DNA of 64,000 nucleotides from Dichetophora obliterata (taxonomy: Eukaryota; Arthropoda; Insecta; Diptera; Sciomyzidae), in the NCBI GenBank assembly GCA_963920525.1, contig OY986438.1:123666920-123730919 (forward strand). Reading direction: 5' to 3'. Positions 44,049 through 54,818 of the stretch are shown piece by piece (the stretch's first letter is position 1; the number at the start of each line of letters is the position of its first letter). A program made the position numbers and the translations under genes. Below the pieces are notes generated by a model. It had not been told where the DNA came from, made no database searches, and saw nothing but the letters and a program-made list of their open reading frames with translations.

Positions 44049-45337
44049 TCAAGGGTGGTTAAGTTTTAAGGGCCGATGTTGAATGTGAACCACACCTAAA
44101 CGTCAAGTTTTTTCTGCATTTCATTAAACATTTCTCAATTTCAGACTAATTCAATTTGAACCATGGAAAGATACACAATCGAGCAACGCGTAAAAGTTAT
44201 TCAGGCTCATTATGAAAATGGACGTTCAAATCAAAACGTTCAAATCGTGCACTTCGTGATTTTTTCGTTCAATTAAATCATCCAAATGTGCGTACAATCG
44301 GAAAAATCGTGCAAAAATTTGAGCAACCGGGTCTATAGGAGATGTGAAAACACCAGTACATGCTCATACAGCTCGTACTGCAGAAAATATTGCTGCTCTT
44401 CGCTATAGTGTGGCTGAAGAGCAGTCCACCTCAACTAGTCGTCGTGCCCAATAATTGCACCTCTCACGCTCGTCGTTGACGAACATTATGCATAAAGACT
44501 TGCATTCACACGCTCACAAGGTGCAATTGACTCAAGAACTAAAGCCTCTTGACCATTTCAAGCGTCGTCAATGGTCAGAATGGTGGCAAGAAATGGCAAC
44601 AGTGGATGATCAATTTTCGAAGAAAATCATCTTCAGTGATGAGGCACATTTTCACCTCAGTGGATTCGTCAATAAGCAGAATTGCCATTTTTGGGCAAAT
44701 GATAATCCAAGAGTGATTGTCGAAAAACCAATGCACCCACAAAGAGTGACTTTTTGGTGCAGTTTATGGGCTGGCGGCATCATCGGGCCGTATTTTTTCC
44801 AAAATGAGGCCGGTCAGGCAGTTATTGTGAATGGTGTTCGCTATCGTGAGATGATAACGAACTGTTTATGGCCCGAATTGGAAGATATGGATGTAAACGA
44901 TATGTGTTTTCAACAGGATGGTGCCACTTGCCACACAGCTTTTGCGCGACAAATTCAATGGCCGTGTTATCTCACGTGGTGGCGATGTCAATTGGCCGCC
45001 AAGATCATGTGATTTGACACCGTTGGACTTCTTTCTTTGGGGTTATTTGAAAAAAGGTGTACTTCGATAAGCCAGCAACAATCAAGAGCAAAAGGATGAG
45101 ATAATTCGGCACCTTAACGGCATAGAACCTTAATTATGCCTCAGCGTCATCGAAAATTTGAACCTTCGGATGGAGGTGTGTCGTCGAGGTCACGGTGGCC
45201 ATTTGGCCGATATTTTGTTCCATTCATAATTGAACCATACCAATATTATCATAATTAAAAGAAATGACAATAATTTCTTAAATAATTTGTATTTTATTCA
45301 AAATCAATACCGGCCCTTAAAATTTAACCACCCTTAA
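44049..45337 (+). mobile_element. DD41D (rosa-like) mariner, nearly full length
   Basis: The left end AAGGGTGGTTAAGTTTTAAG (from 44051) and the right end (inverted AAGGGTGGTTAAATTTTAAG, to 45335) match over about 28 of 31 positions including GGGCCG. TA occurs just outside on the left (44047-44048) and next to the right end, though the exact border is ambiguous by one or two bases. It contains a single transposase pseudogene. Size is about 1.29 kb. Confidence 0.85.
44163..45232 (+). pseudogene. DD41D mariner transposase, broken
   Basis: Starts MERYTIEQRVKVIQAHYENG at 44163. An indel near 44236 and another near 44335 break the N-terminal helix-turn-helix part (TSRRAQ, LHLSRSSLTNIM). The longest frame (about 44455-45012) carries FSDEAHFHLSGFVNKQNC, NPRVIVEKPMHPQRV, WAGGIIGPYFFQNEAGQ and the second Asp in QQDGATCHTA. 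A deletion of about 17 bases relative to the 12.4-kb copy then shifts the frame, after which SCDLTPLDFFLWGYLKKGV is still readable. Using the undeleted copy, 41 residues lie between the second and third Asp. Such elements are described as rosa mariners in Ceratitis; the assignment is mine from spacing and context. Confidence 0.85.
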
Positions 45338-45600
45338 TCATTCCGGTTACATTGAGCGAATTTCTGTTGTAGCAACTTTCTTCCGATTACCCCAAATAAT
45401 ATTCATTTCCCGCAATCTTACGCCTATAAATTAATTTTCTGAGTGTAGTCAAATGAAAAAATTCTGAACTGACTAAGAGATTAACTAAATAAAATTTTGG
45501 TATGACTGCTTAGATGAACAAAACGCCGAATTACATTAAAATGAAAAAAAAAAAAATATTTTAATTTATATAGTGTTTTGTTCATTGGTGAGTTAAAAGC
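45338..45600. other. short AT-rich spacer
   Basis: Contains an A-run at 45541-45556 and no recognised gene or element. Confidence 0.35.
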
Positions 45601-46470
45601 ATTATTTGTTCGGCAAGTGCCTAAATATAATAAGTCTAAGCGTCAAAGAGAATTTTGAGGAACATTCAAATTTATGAATTTTAATAGAGCAGAGCAGTCA
45701 ACTGTTGCTACTATTACATCATAAATAAAAAACCGCGACAGTAACTTCCCTCTATCACACAGAGAGTTTAGACCTATCAGTTTACTTCTGGCATCATATG
45801 AAGGCCTAGGCTCATCAAAATTAATGAGACGTTTTAGAAATGTCTTTTGTACTCGTTCCAAACGTGCTATATGCGATGCATAATACGGCCTCCAAATAAA
45901 CGCAGCATATTCCAGTTTCAATCTGACGAAAGAAGTATGTAAGGGTTTAACCGTATATGGGTCCCAAAAATTCCGGAAATTTCTCCGTATGAAAGCTAAC
46001 ATAGCATAAATTTTAGGAAGTATGAAATCGGGGTGTGCGCAAAACAAAAATTTTGAATCAAAAATTACTCCAAGGTCTGTAATTTCATTTATCGAGTAAG
46101 CGCAATGTTATTAGTAGCTTAAGATAATATAAAAGGATTTTCTGATTTAGAGTATGTTACAACTGCACATTTTCCAAGATTTAAATAAAGTCTGTTTTGA
46201 ATACACCATTCATTAATTGAGTTTATATCTACTTGAAGTAGATCAGAATTTGAGTAACTTATAATTCTTTTACAAATTTTCAAGTTAACAGCAAATAAGA
46301 GACAGTTAGAATTCTTAATGGCATTAATTATATCATTTATAAAGAACAAAAAGAGAACTGGTTCAAGAATACTACCTTGTGGCACACCAGCAAATGTCAT
46401 CAATGAAGAAGATATAACATTTAAATACTTATAATACACATTCTATTTTTAAGATACGATTTACACTAAT
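45600..46470 (-). pseudogene. LINE ORF2 fragment: RT palm, thumb and C-terminal part
   Basis: The minus-strand frame 46119-46439 reads FAGVPQGSILEPVLFLFFIN, where the catalytic FADD box has become FAVN, then INEWCIQNRLYLNLGKCAVV. The next frame (45643-46047) has PLHTSFVRLKLEYAAFIWRP, ARLERVQKTFLKRL and the C-terminal tail. The family is Jockey-like. With the fragments at 48.4-48.6 kb and 49.9-50.3 kb it forms one minus-strand LINE ORF2 in the right order, separated by later insertions or other DNA. Confidence 0.78.
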
Positions 46471-46626
46471 TCAAGAAACTAGACGGCTATTCCATACGTT
46501 ACGTGTGAGACAATTGAACACTTTAAGTGTGAATAACTTGTTAACTAAAATGAACTTGAATCATCGTTCACAGAAATATTCAATTGAATGTATTTATTTC
46601 ACAAAAAATAAATTTTGTTTACAATA

Positions 46627-47851
46627 CGAGGCCGTTTGATAATTCCGTGAAAAATTAAGCAAGGAATGATTTTTATGGCAAAAAAATGTTTTATTTGTCA
46701 ACATAGTCTCTTGTTAGCTAGATACACTCCTTCCGACGTTCCGCCAATTTTTTGATCCCATTCGCAAAATACGTTTTCGGAAGGTCCTCAAAATAGGCCT
46801 CTGTTTTGGTGATGAGCTCCTCCTTGGTGGTGAATCTCTTTCCGCCGAGCCATTTCTTTAGGTTTAGAAACAGAAAATAGTTGGAGGGGGTCAAATCTGG
46901 AGAAAATGCCGAATGAGGAAGCAGTTCGTACTTGAATGTGTTAATGTGTGAACACGCGCATTGTCTTGATGGAAGAGCACTTTTTTATTCGCCAAATGGG
47001 GACGTTTCTCTTTCAAAACGTTGTTGAAATGGTCCAATTCGGCTGCAAAGTATTTTTTAGTGAGCGTTCTTTTCGGTGGAAGGTAATCGATGCAGATTAT
47101 ACCACGTTTATCCCAAAATACTGTCGCCAAAACCTTTCCGGGCGATAGCACCGTCTTTGCCTTCTTCAGAGCACGTTCGGTCGGTGAAGTCCACTGTTCC
47201 TTTGCCTGTGGTGTGCAGTGATGGATCCATGTTTCGTCCACGGTTACCAATCGGTGGAAAAATCCTTCTTATCTTTGTTCAACATCGCCAAACATGACTT
47301 TGAATCTGTCACACGATCGCGTTTACGGTCGCGAGTGCGCAAACGCGGCACCCATCTTGCGGATAATTTTTTCATATCCAAATGATTTCGCAAAATGTTC
47401 CACACCCATTCGTTTGAGATGCCTACGGCCTCAACAATTTCGCGCACTTGAACTCTGCGATCGGCCAACACGATATCGTGAATTTTAGTGACCATTTCAA
47501 GAGTGGTTACCTCATTTGGGTGTCCAGAACGTTCGGTGTCACTTGTGCTTGTGAATCATTCCAATCGATGGTGCAGAGTCCCCATAGTATTTATCAAGCC
47601 TTTCCTTAATTGTTGGTTTTTTGTGCAAAAAATAATGCTTGATGAACACATAAAATTAACTTTTTTCCATTTTCGCCAAAATTCACAAGATCGTCTGCTG
47701 TCAATTGCTGCCAAACACAAACTAAGCTTTGCAGCGAGCAGAAATTTTGACAGTAGTCTATTAACAGATGGAAATTGACAGGATCAGTGTTGTATTTAAA
47801 GCTACTACGTGGGAAATAAAAAAAATTCACTTACTTCTCAAATTGCCCTCG
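46627..47851 (-). mobile_element. mariner element (cecropia/mauritiana-like), minus orientation
   Basis: The ends CGAGG(G/C)C(A/G)(A/T)TTTGA-AA are imperfect inverted repeats, with TA directly outside both (46625-46626; 47852-47853). Size is 1.23 kb. It contains one broken transposase gene on the minus strand. It lies between two pieces of the minus-strand LINE. Confidence 0.82.
46690..47700 (-). pseudogene. mariner transposase pseudogene, multiple frameshifts
   Basis: Minus-strand pieces in order: a residual N-terminus near 47600-47700; TSDTERSGHPNEVTTLEMVT, then IHDIVLADRRVQVREIVEAV (HTH) and KKLSARWVPRLRTRDRKRDR (47244-47495); VTVDETWIHHCTPQAKEQW with the first Asp, SPTERALKKAKTVLSPGKV, ATVFWDKRGIICIDYL and VLFHQDNARVH with the second Asp (46891-47250). 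Last, in another frame, comes DLTPSNYFLFLNLKKWLGGK, where the third position is altered to Asn-like context, followed by RDYVDK. At least three frame breaks make it dead. The cecropia/mauritiana side of the mariner tree fits best. Confidence 0.85.
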
Positions 47852-47853
47852 TA

Positions 47854-48380
47854 TTAATAAAAAGTTATGTTGATGATGATTCAACTTCTGTGAGTTCTTG
47901 TATATTTTCGCAAACAAGAATTTATTTATCAGAAACGTTAAAATAATAATAAACACATATTCTTTGTTTTTTTTTAAATCAATTTTTTTACTAATTTTTT
48001 ATTATAATAAACATATTTTCAGCGTTACGGGAGGGACATGACTTTACTTCACTTTATTAAAGATTGTCAGGACTTTTAAAAGTATATGGGTCTAGTTACA
48101 TGTTTAAAGTTCTACACATTCTGGGTCTGAAAATCCACATTTGCCGTTTTTATAAGTCGAAAACAGTTCACTTATTAGCTTCTCTTATTTTACTTATAGG
48201 GCAGCAAACTTAAAGCATTTTTCATGCAACTTTCAGATTAAACAATTAATTTACCAAGCTTTAATTGAAGATGTTTTTGAGAATTTTTTTTTTTTAAATT
48301 TGAAGTGTATTTAACTATGAGTGTTTGAATATTTTTATTGACGAAAAATATTTCTATTCCGAGATGAATTTGATTTAATT
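47854..48380. other. AT-rich DNA between LINE fragments
   Basis: No protein recognised; a minus-strand open frame at 48238-48447 overlaps the edge of the next LINE fragment without domain features. Confidence 0.35.
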
Positions 48381-48384
48381 TATT

Positions 48385-48605
48385 AACCCTGTGGTTGACA
48401 TTTTTGTGGAATGACCGTAGAGTAAAAACCTGCTTTACAGAGATCATTTATTAGCAAAGAGTGAGATATTTTGTCGAAAGCTTTAGAAAAGTCAGTATAA
48501 ATTGTATCCACTTGGTTTCCATTTTTAAATGCTGCATTACAAAAATCTGAAAATAGGGCAAGGTTCGTAACAGTGGAGCGACCAGATAAAAACCAATGCT
48601 ATGAC
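48385..48605 (-). pseudogene. LINE reverse transcriptase fragment
   Basis: Minus strand from 48600 reads HWFLSGRSTVTNLALFSDFC, NGNQVDTIYTDFSKAFDKIS and HSLLINDLCKAGF in one frame. This is the RT segment with the DFSKAFD motif (first catalytic Asp region) that normally precedes GVPQGS. It is too short and broken for the supplied open-frame cut-off. Confidence 0.75.
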
Positions 48606-48884
48606 GGTGATATAATACTTTTTATTGATCAAATAATCTTTATTTTTAACAACACTTTTAAAATGCTTACCTACTGCCGAAAGCTTAGTGAGAGGTTGAT
48701 AATTACCGATATTCTTCTTATTTCCCGATTTTTAAATTGGTGTTTCCAAAACACTTTTCAGTCATTGATAAAACACCGAATTGAAGTGATTTATTAAATA
48801 CTGGCAGTAGTGGTTTCACTATAGAATATGAGCACTTTTCAATGAAAGTCACAGAAAGCCAACCGAATCATTCTTATTAGATTA

Positions 48885-49670
48885 CTAGCTGATATACCCG
48901 GTGTTACTCGAGAGTCATTTATATAAACATTTTAACAAATATTTCTCCATTAAATGTTTTTTAAAATCGGGAATAATGAAAAACATGTTGAATTTTATTC
49001 GAATTTTATATTATTTAATTTTATTTATCTAGCGTTAGATTATTCGTAATTGAACGAACATTAATCCAAAAAAGTTTAGGAAAAATTTTGGTGGTTCCAT
49101 CTCTTGTGGTGAGCTTTATTTTGGCTGAGCTTTATAAAAAAACAATATTTTGGACCTTTTTTGACATAATCATAAAACATATATACACTGACTTAACGGT
49201 ACAGTTCAACCTATTTTTGTGAAGTTATTTTATTAAACTTTTGAACAAAAAAAATTCGAATGAAATATATTAATGGACAGCGGAGAAATTTGCATCGAAA
49301 GACCAAACTTTGATTTTCATGTCGTTTTTTTCTCATTCTTAGGCAACGATGTTTTATGAAAAAGTCGTTGTATTGAAAATTTCTCCAATTTTAAAGATAT
49401 GTGAATGTTTTTGATGTCAAAATAACAGATATTTTTTAAAATTAAATACACAAAAATCTCCGACAGTAAAAAGTTTTATAATTACAAAATTACCGTTAGT
49501 TGAAAAAGTTCAGAGGGGGCATGGCAAAAAACTAAGTATGTAACATTTTAAGTTGGGATGAACTTAATATATATACCTAGTTTGAGTAAAATCCGTTGAG
49601 CCGTTTAGATTTGTATAAGGGTCAAACAAACAAACAAACAGAAAATGAGTTTTATTACTATAGATTTTAG
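48885..49670. mobile_element. ACTAGCTG-type short repeat element
   Basis: Begins ACTAGCTGATATACCCGGTG and ends with AAAATCCGTTGAGCCGTTTA, then CAAACAAACAAACAAACAG, AATGAGTTTTATTACTATAGATTT. The beginning and end styles match the larger 20.5-23.2 kb unit. The interior is AT-rich and noncoding. It is a widespread insect repeat type; I cannot name the family. Confidence 0.5.
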
Positions 49671-49929
49671 ATTTAAAACGACTTCATACGTCAAGCAAAG
49701 AAAACCAATATTTAGTGAGTTAAACGCCATGCCATAGTCATAATGGTCTCAATGGTCAGCAAATAGATTTGACGTTTTCAAGATACTGTCGGACTTTTTG
49801 TTATTTAAGAACATTGAAACTGGAATATATGAACTCGATATTTTTTAATTGATATATTGCTAAAATCTTTTGGATTTGATTTTATATTATATTAAATCAT
49901 TTCTTAAATTGTTAAGTTTTGAAGCCCTA

Positions 49930-50280
49930 GTGTAACCAAAGTATTCAGAAATTCTTATTTTTTAAAACCGATATACGCTTATTACAAATCTTTAAAAAAT
50001 TGTTTTTGAACAATTTGAAACAGTCCTCAACACTAAGACAGTTAAATTCCAATTTAAAATCAATACTATTAATCATATTATTAATTAAAAACAAATCACC
50101 AGCATTATAATTAAAATTTAAATCAGTACAGTTAGACTTACTGCCAGACTGAAACATATAAAACTCAAGTTCAATAACTATTGGGATGTGGTGTATATAA
50201 ACGTTCGATATAGACGAACTTTACTCAAAGACTTTAAAACTTAAATTTTTGCTTACAAGAACTAAATCTTGCACCTATTT
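49930..50280 (-). pseudogene. LINE endonuclease-domain C-terminal fragment
   Basis: Minus strand reads DLVLVSKNLSFKVFE, stop, SSISNVYIHHIPIVIELEFY, MFQSGSKSNCTDLNFNYNAG, DLFLINNMINSIDFKLEF and EDCFKLFKNNFLKICNKRIS. This is the end of the APE-type endonuclease (H-P motif region) and the linker toward the RT of a Jockey-like ORF2. It belongs with the RT pieces at 48.4 and 45.6-46.5 kb. Confidence 0.7.
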
Positions 50281-50344
50281 GCTTGCTGCAATTCAATATC
50301 AAGCATGCTGTCCACCACATATAATTCAGAGTCAATCCAAATAT

Positions 50345-50545
50345 TTTAAGGATTTAAAAGAATATGTCAGAAACAAATTTCTATTTTACTGTTTTTCTCA
50401 AAAAACAACTTTGTCCTTGCGGGAGAGGAAGACATCCTTTTTTTTCCTAAAATTTTAAATGGTAAATCTTGACCACCCTATGCAACTTTTGAGACCTCTT
50501 AGAATACGATCTAAATTTTTCGATACGCCCTAGTACACATCATGT
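50345..50545. repeat. dispersed repeat ending TAGGGCGTATC, copy 2 (inverted)
   Basis: Reverse complement of 23360-23535: TTACTGTTTTTCTC, ACAACTTTGTCCTTGCGGGA, CCACCCTATGCAACTTTTGA, GAGACCTCTTAGAAT and GATACGCCCTA. Confidence 0.55.
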
Positions 50546-51715
50546 AATATACTCACTAGACCGTCTCGCCTAAAAGGCAAAAAAAAAAAAGTCACTGCAC
50601 ACCAGCTAATCTGAAGCATTATTGAAAGAAAGTTTCGAAAAATTTTTTTTTGACCGAACGTAGGGTTTACGCATTGACATATTTCTTCATAACCGATCTT
50701 GAAAAATTATATGTCTATATTTTTGTCTTGGAGAGAATAATGTTTTGTTTTTAGGACTCATTGACCTCAGTTGACCCCTTTTATTACTGACTCACCGGAC
50801 CTCAGTTTTTACTATCTTAAAATACCATTCTGATTTCAGAAATAGAAAGCCCGTAAAAAATCAATAAACTCAATAAACTAAAATAAATCATGTTTTAATG
50901 TAAAAAATTGTTGATCATGTTCAAAATGGCGCTCAATGAGACGCTCTCAAAGAAAAGAGGCATGGACGGTGTTGTAGATTTTGACTTTTCTATTTATCTG
51001 AAAAATAAGAACCAAGAATATTATTAATCATTATGAGTGCAGCTATGGCTGGCACTAGAAAGAAAAAATATTGAAAATTGACAGAATGAGGCGATTTTGA
51101 AAATTAAGTTTTTAAAACAGCTTCAGAAAGACTGAAAGACTATATTTTTTAAATATAAAAAAAAATCCATTTCATAAAAATTCTTGGCCTTCAAAAACTC
51201 CGTTTGATAATACAGTTAGCGAATGATAAGCGATCCAAATATTTGCACGATACGATTAGGACAACTATTGATGTAATATTTGATAGAAATATCGATGACA
51301 CTACATCTACATAATATTCGTATGATATATTAGGTATTAAAAACCAATAATTTCATAAACATTTACAAAAATAATTCAAAATTAATGTAAAATAATAATG
51401 TAAGGCAATAAAATTTACTGGTGAGAATATTATTGTTTTTAGTTAAAATTATGGTATTTAAAATTTTTTAATTTAAACATCTTTTTATTAATAAAACCAT
51501 GAAATTATCAAACTCTCGTGTGTCCAACGACGCATCTGTTTTTCTTTGTTGCTTTTATTGGCATCACCGAAATGGCAGAGGCAAGATCTGTCAACGCAAC
51601 ATTAACTCGCTGTTTGGCCGTTTCAGTAGCTCTTGCCAATACTCAATAGTACGTTAGATTGATCGGCCGTTGATCGTACTTTGGTCTGCGTTGTAAAAAC
51701 TTTACGATTCAAGTG
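50546..51715. other. no gene recognised
   Basis: AT-rich sequence; a slightly more complex stretch at 51530-51715 precedes the outer element of the nested Harbinger locus. The final TTA (51716-51718) may be a target-site base triplet. Confidence 0.4.
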
Positions 51716-51869
51716 TTAAGGCCCATTTCCAATAACGCGTGAGATGCGTTGCGTTTTACGCTGCGGAAGCTGCGGAAAAAAATCAACTTCCAATGGAGCG
51801 TGTGCGTGAACTTATGATTGCCGGTCTTCTGCTAAAGCCTGGTTTTCACTAGGTCAGTTTTCAATGACA

Positions 51870-52516
51870 AATGTTGTCAATCTAATGAAAACATATTGTC
51901 ATTTACGTTTGTTGTCATATATGACCACTGATTGTCATATAAAATCACAAACAAGTGAGAACAGATAATTTTTTGATTGCCAATCAAAATATCGTTGTAT
52001 GACAAGACAAATCGAAATGCCAACATGTTGGCATTTTGTGTCAATTGTTGCCTAGAAGATAATCTGATTTCAATTTGGTTTTTTTTTGAATCGCGCTTAG
52101 CAGAAAATTGTTAAAAAATGTAAGTTAAATGATATTTCTGTTGAAAATTTATGAATAAAAAGCTAATTGTTGCCAGCATTGAAGCCACCGGAGGATAAGA
52201 ACATAACAACGCTTCATGTGATAAATTTCTTGTCTTTCTACACCACCGCCACCCGGTACATCTAGAATTGTTTCCAAAAACGCCATTGCCGCTGAATGAC
52301 TGCCCGGAGACACACTGTTGGTGAGATACCAGTGCTATGGAGCGTACTTCGCTATGCTCTCACATAAAGCATTGCAATTTTGTTATCCTCCGGTGGCTTC
52401 AAAGTGGCAACAAAGCCGCAAGTTTCATAATTTTTTCCGCAACTGGATAATTGTTTAGCGATTCTCCATGTCTCTAAAATGAATAAAGTTATTTTTTATT
52501 CACAAAATTTAGAAAC
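51870..52516. other. Harbinger 5' noncoding region with subterminal repeats
   Basis: TGTCATT/TGTCATA motifs recur through 51880-51960 and again near the opposite end (60820-60980), suitable as subterminal binding sites. TTATCCTCCGGTGGCTTC (about 52383) is inverted at about 52183 (GAAGCCACCGGAGGATAA), flanking a GC-richer stem of about 200 bp, a further small inverted-repeat insertion. No gene. Confidence 0.45.
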
Positions 52517-53415
52517 ATGGATGATAGCTTCAACGACTCAGAAGATTTAATAGAGATTTTGACGCAAAGTGAATGTGGCAGCTCTCAAAAAAAAAACGAG
52601 AGAGGAAGATTAAAGAAAAGTGGACAAGCCAACAAACAAAGCAACTGATAGAAGAAGTCCAGATGAGGGAAGGCCTGTGGAACTTTTTGGCAAAAGACTA
52701 TAGAGACAGAAATTTGCGTGAAGCAATGTGGCAAGAGGTTGCAAGCGAAATGCAAATGTCTCGAGCTGAGGTGTCCTCAAAATGGAACAGCATCCGCTGC
52801 TCTTTTCGTGTAAGCATCTCTTTTCAAAGCAGATTATATGATTCCTTTACTAATTGCATCAAATTTAGGTTTCTTTAAACAAATCTAAATCAACAAAAAG
52901 TGGGCAAGCGGCTGGCAAAGATTGCGCAATGAGCTCATTGCACAAATCGTTATTATTTTTGGAGCCTACTTTGCGATTTGAAGCACCTACAATATCGAAT
53001 TTGACTAAAGTAAGAGCTTTAAATAGTGATACAATCACGGCTTGATCATAGTTTATTACTTTAAACGTTCGTTTGTTCGTATTCGATACCTATTAACAAA
53101 ATTATTGTTTAGAAACTGGATCCCCCATCGGGACAAGAAGATGTTGAGGATTCTATGCCATTAGCTGCGTCTTCGAAACGAAGTCGTCGCGATCATAATA
53201 AAGCCGACGAATATTCAAATGCTGTGGAATGTGCTTTGAAGACTTTAAACACTGTCTCAAAAAATGATATCTGGGATGATGTTGGAAATTTCGTATCTTC
53301 AAATGGGCGTGAATGGGAGACGACAAATACCAAATTAGCCAACGATTTTAAAACATCCCTTTATAAAACTGTTTTTGAATTTCAGGTTAAGGCATCTAAC
53401 GCAGTGCACTTGTAA
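52517..53415 (+). pseudogene. Harbinger MADF-domain DNA-binding protein gene, three exons, one indel
   Basis: Second protein of PIF/Harbinger elements; in the superfamily a Myb/MADF-type protein helps bring the transposase to the DNA ends and nucleus. Exon 1 (52517-52809) starts MDDSFNDSEDLIEIL and carries the MADF region: KWTSQQTKQLIEEVQMREGL, WNFLAKDYRDRN, MWQEVASEMQMS and VSSKWNSIRCSFR. Intron 1 is 52810-52868 (GTAAGC...TTTAG), exon 2 52869-53009 (VSLNKSKSTKSG, SLLFLEPTLRFE), intron 2 53010-53112 (GTAAGA...TTTAG), exon 3 53113-53415 (KLDPPSGQEDVED to SNAVHL, stop). Exon phases agree. An A-run of ten at 52587-52596 shifts the frame between the N-terminus and the MADF part, so this copy is probably inactive unless a start within exon 1 is used. 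Confidence 0.8.
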
Positions 53416-53767
53416 TCCATGCGAATAATTTAGTTTTTTATAATTGATCTCATTATACTGTTGAATTGTTATTTTTGTTTAATATGCTACAAGTACCTAT
53501 TTTATAAGAATGAAATTTATTTTTTATTTTGTTCCTAAACTATATAGTATAGTATAATATTAACTTTAATATACTACAAGTGTCTTTTTTATACGAATGA
53601 AATATATTTCTCTTTTTGTTCCTAAACTGTATAATATAGTATATTTACTTAAATGTGCTACAAGTGCCTTTTTTATATAAATTAAATAAATGTTTTCTAT
53701 ATTTTGAAAATAGTTTACTTTTCTTTAACCGTAATGAGCACCAGTTAAAAACACTGACCACTTAAAA
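53416..53767. other. MADF gene 3' region
   Basis: AT-rich, with three diverged copies of a segment (TACAAGTG-CTTTTTTAT-GAA followed by TTCCTAAACT-TATA) at about 53490, 53575 and 53655, a period near 85 bp. Likely 3' UTR or downstream DNA. Confidence 0.4.
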
Positions 53768-54449
53768 CCAGAGACTGTAAATAATAATTATTTTTAGATT
53801 TTTAAACCAAAAAAGCATTGTGAAAAAATTATCGCACCGCAGTTTTGAAGGTACCATTAAAATTGTCTCACATTTTACAACTTGATTTCCTATTGATTTT
53901 TTAAATTTTGAGCAAAGAATAATAATTATTTGTGCTTTGTAGTTTTTAAGGCAAAAATAAAAATCAAAATTTTCCCGATAGTTTTTTGGTCACAAAATAA
54001 CTGGTATGTTTTGATCTTTATTTTTTTATTCACAAATTAAAAGCAAAATAAGTATTTCAGTTTACGTTTGTAAAATTTATAAAAAGTGATTTATGTCATT
54101 TCGTAAGTGCTTTATAAGGGGCCGTTCAAGTACTATATAGGACTGAAATCCAAATTTTGCTTTTAATTTTTGAATAAAAAAATAGAAATCAATATTTAAA
54201 AGTTATTTTGTGCTCGAAAATATTTTGGGAAAATTTTGCTTTGTATTTTTGTCTTAAAAAATAAAAATCTAAACATACCAGTTATTTTGTGACCAAAAAA
54301 CTATCGGGCAAATTTTGATTTTTATTTTTGCCTTAAAAAAATAAAAAGCAGAAATAATTATTATGTTTTGCTCAGAATTTTAAAAGTCACAAGATAATTA
54401 TTGTTTTTTGCTTTTTATTATAAAATGCGTACTTAGTACGGTCTCTGCT
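53768..54449. mobile_element. palindromic element between the two Harbinger genes
   Basis: CAGAGAC(T/C)G at the left (53769) is inverted at the right (54440). Inside, TTTTAAGGCAAAAATAAAAA and CCCGATAGTTTTTTGGTCAC (about 53945-53995) are inverted at 54275-54340, with AATAATTAT motifs at both ends. The centre is near 54110. The right part has extra repeats (TTTTGCTTTTAATTTTTGAA). A foldback-type insertion without coding. Confidence 0.55.
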
Positions 54450-54818
54450 TAAAACATATAACCACAAACACTAAAGCGAATAAAAAAAATTACGTTTTGT
54501 ATTCTTGTTTAAATTATAGTAAACCTACATCATTACAATTTTAAAAGTTTTTATAACTTCTCAGATATCGCTTTTGCTTCAACTCACATTTGTATCAAAT
54601 CTCCTCGATCCAACCTCACAAATTAGCCCTCAAGAAACAATAAAGTTAAACCCTTTATGCATCTTTGTTAATTACTCGAGTATCAGATCAATATATACCG
54701 AAATTAAAAAATGTTTTTTTTATTTATATAGGAAATAAAAACAATTTTTTTAAAATATTTATGTCTTATGTTTAAGGTAAAATATCCCACCCGTGGACGT
54801 TTTTATTTTTAAATAAAA
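54450..54818. other. transposase gene 3' region
   Basis: AT-rich noncoding sequence downstream of the minus-strand transposase stop. AATAAA is present on the minus strand near 54480 and 54640, as expected for polyadenylation. Confidence 0.4.

Noticed and set aside
46948..47488. Plus-strand frames over 46.9-47.5 kb
   Set aside because: Antisense shadows of the minus-strand mariner transposase.
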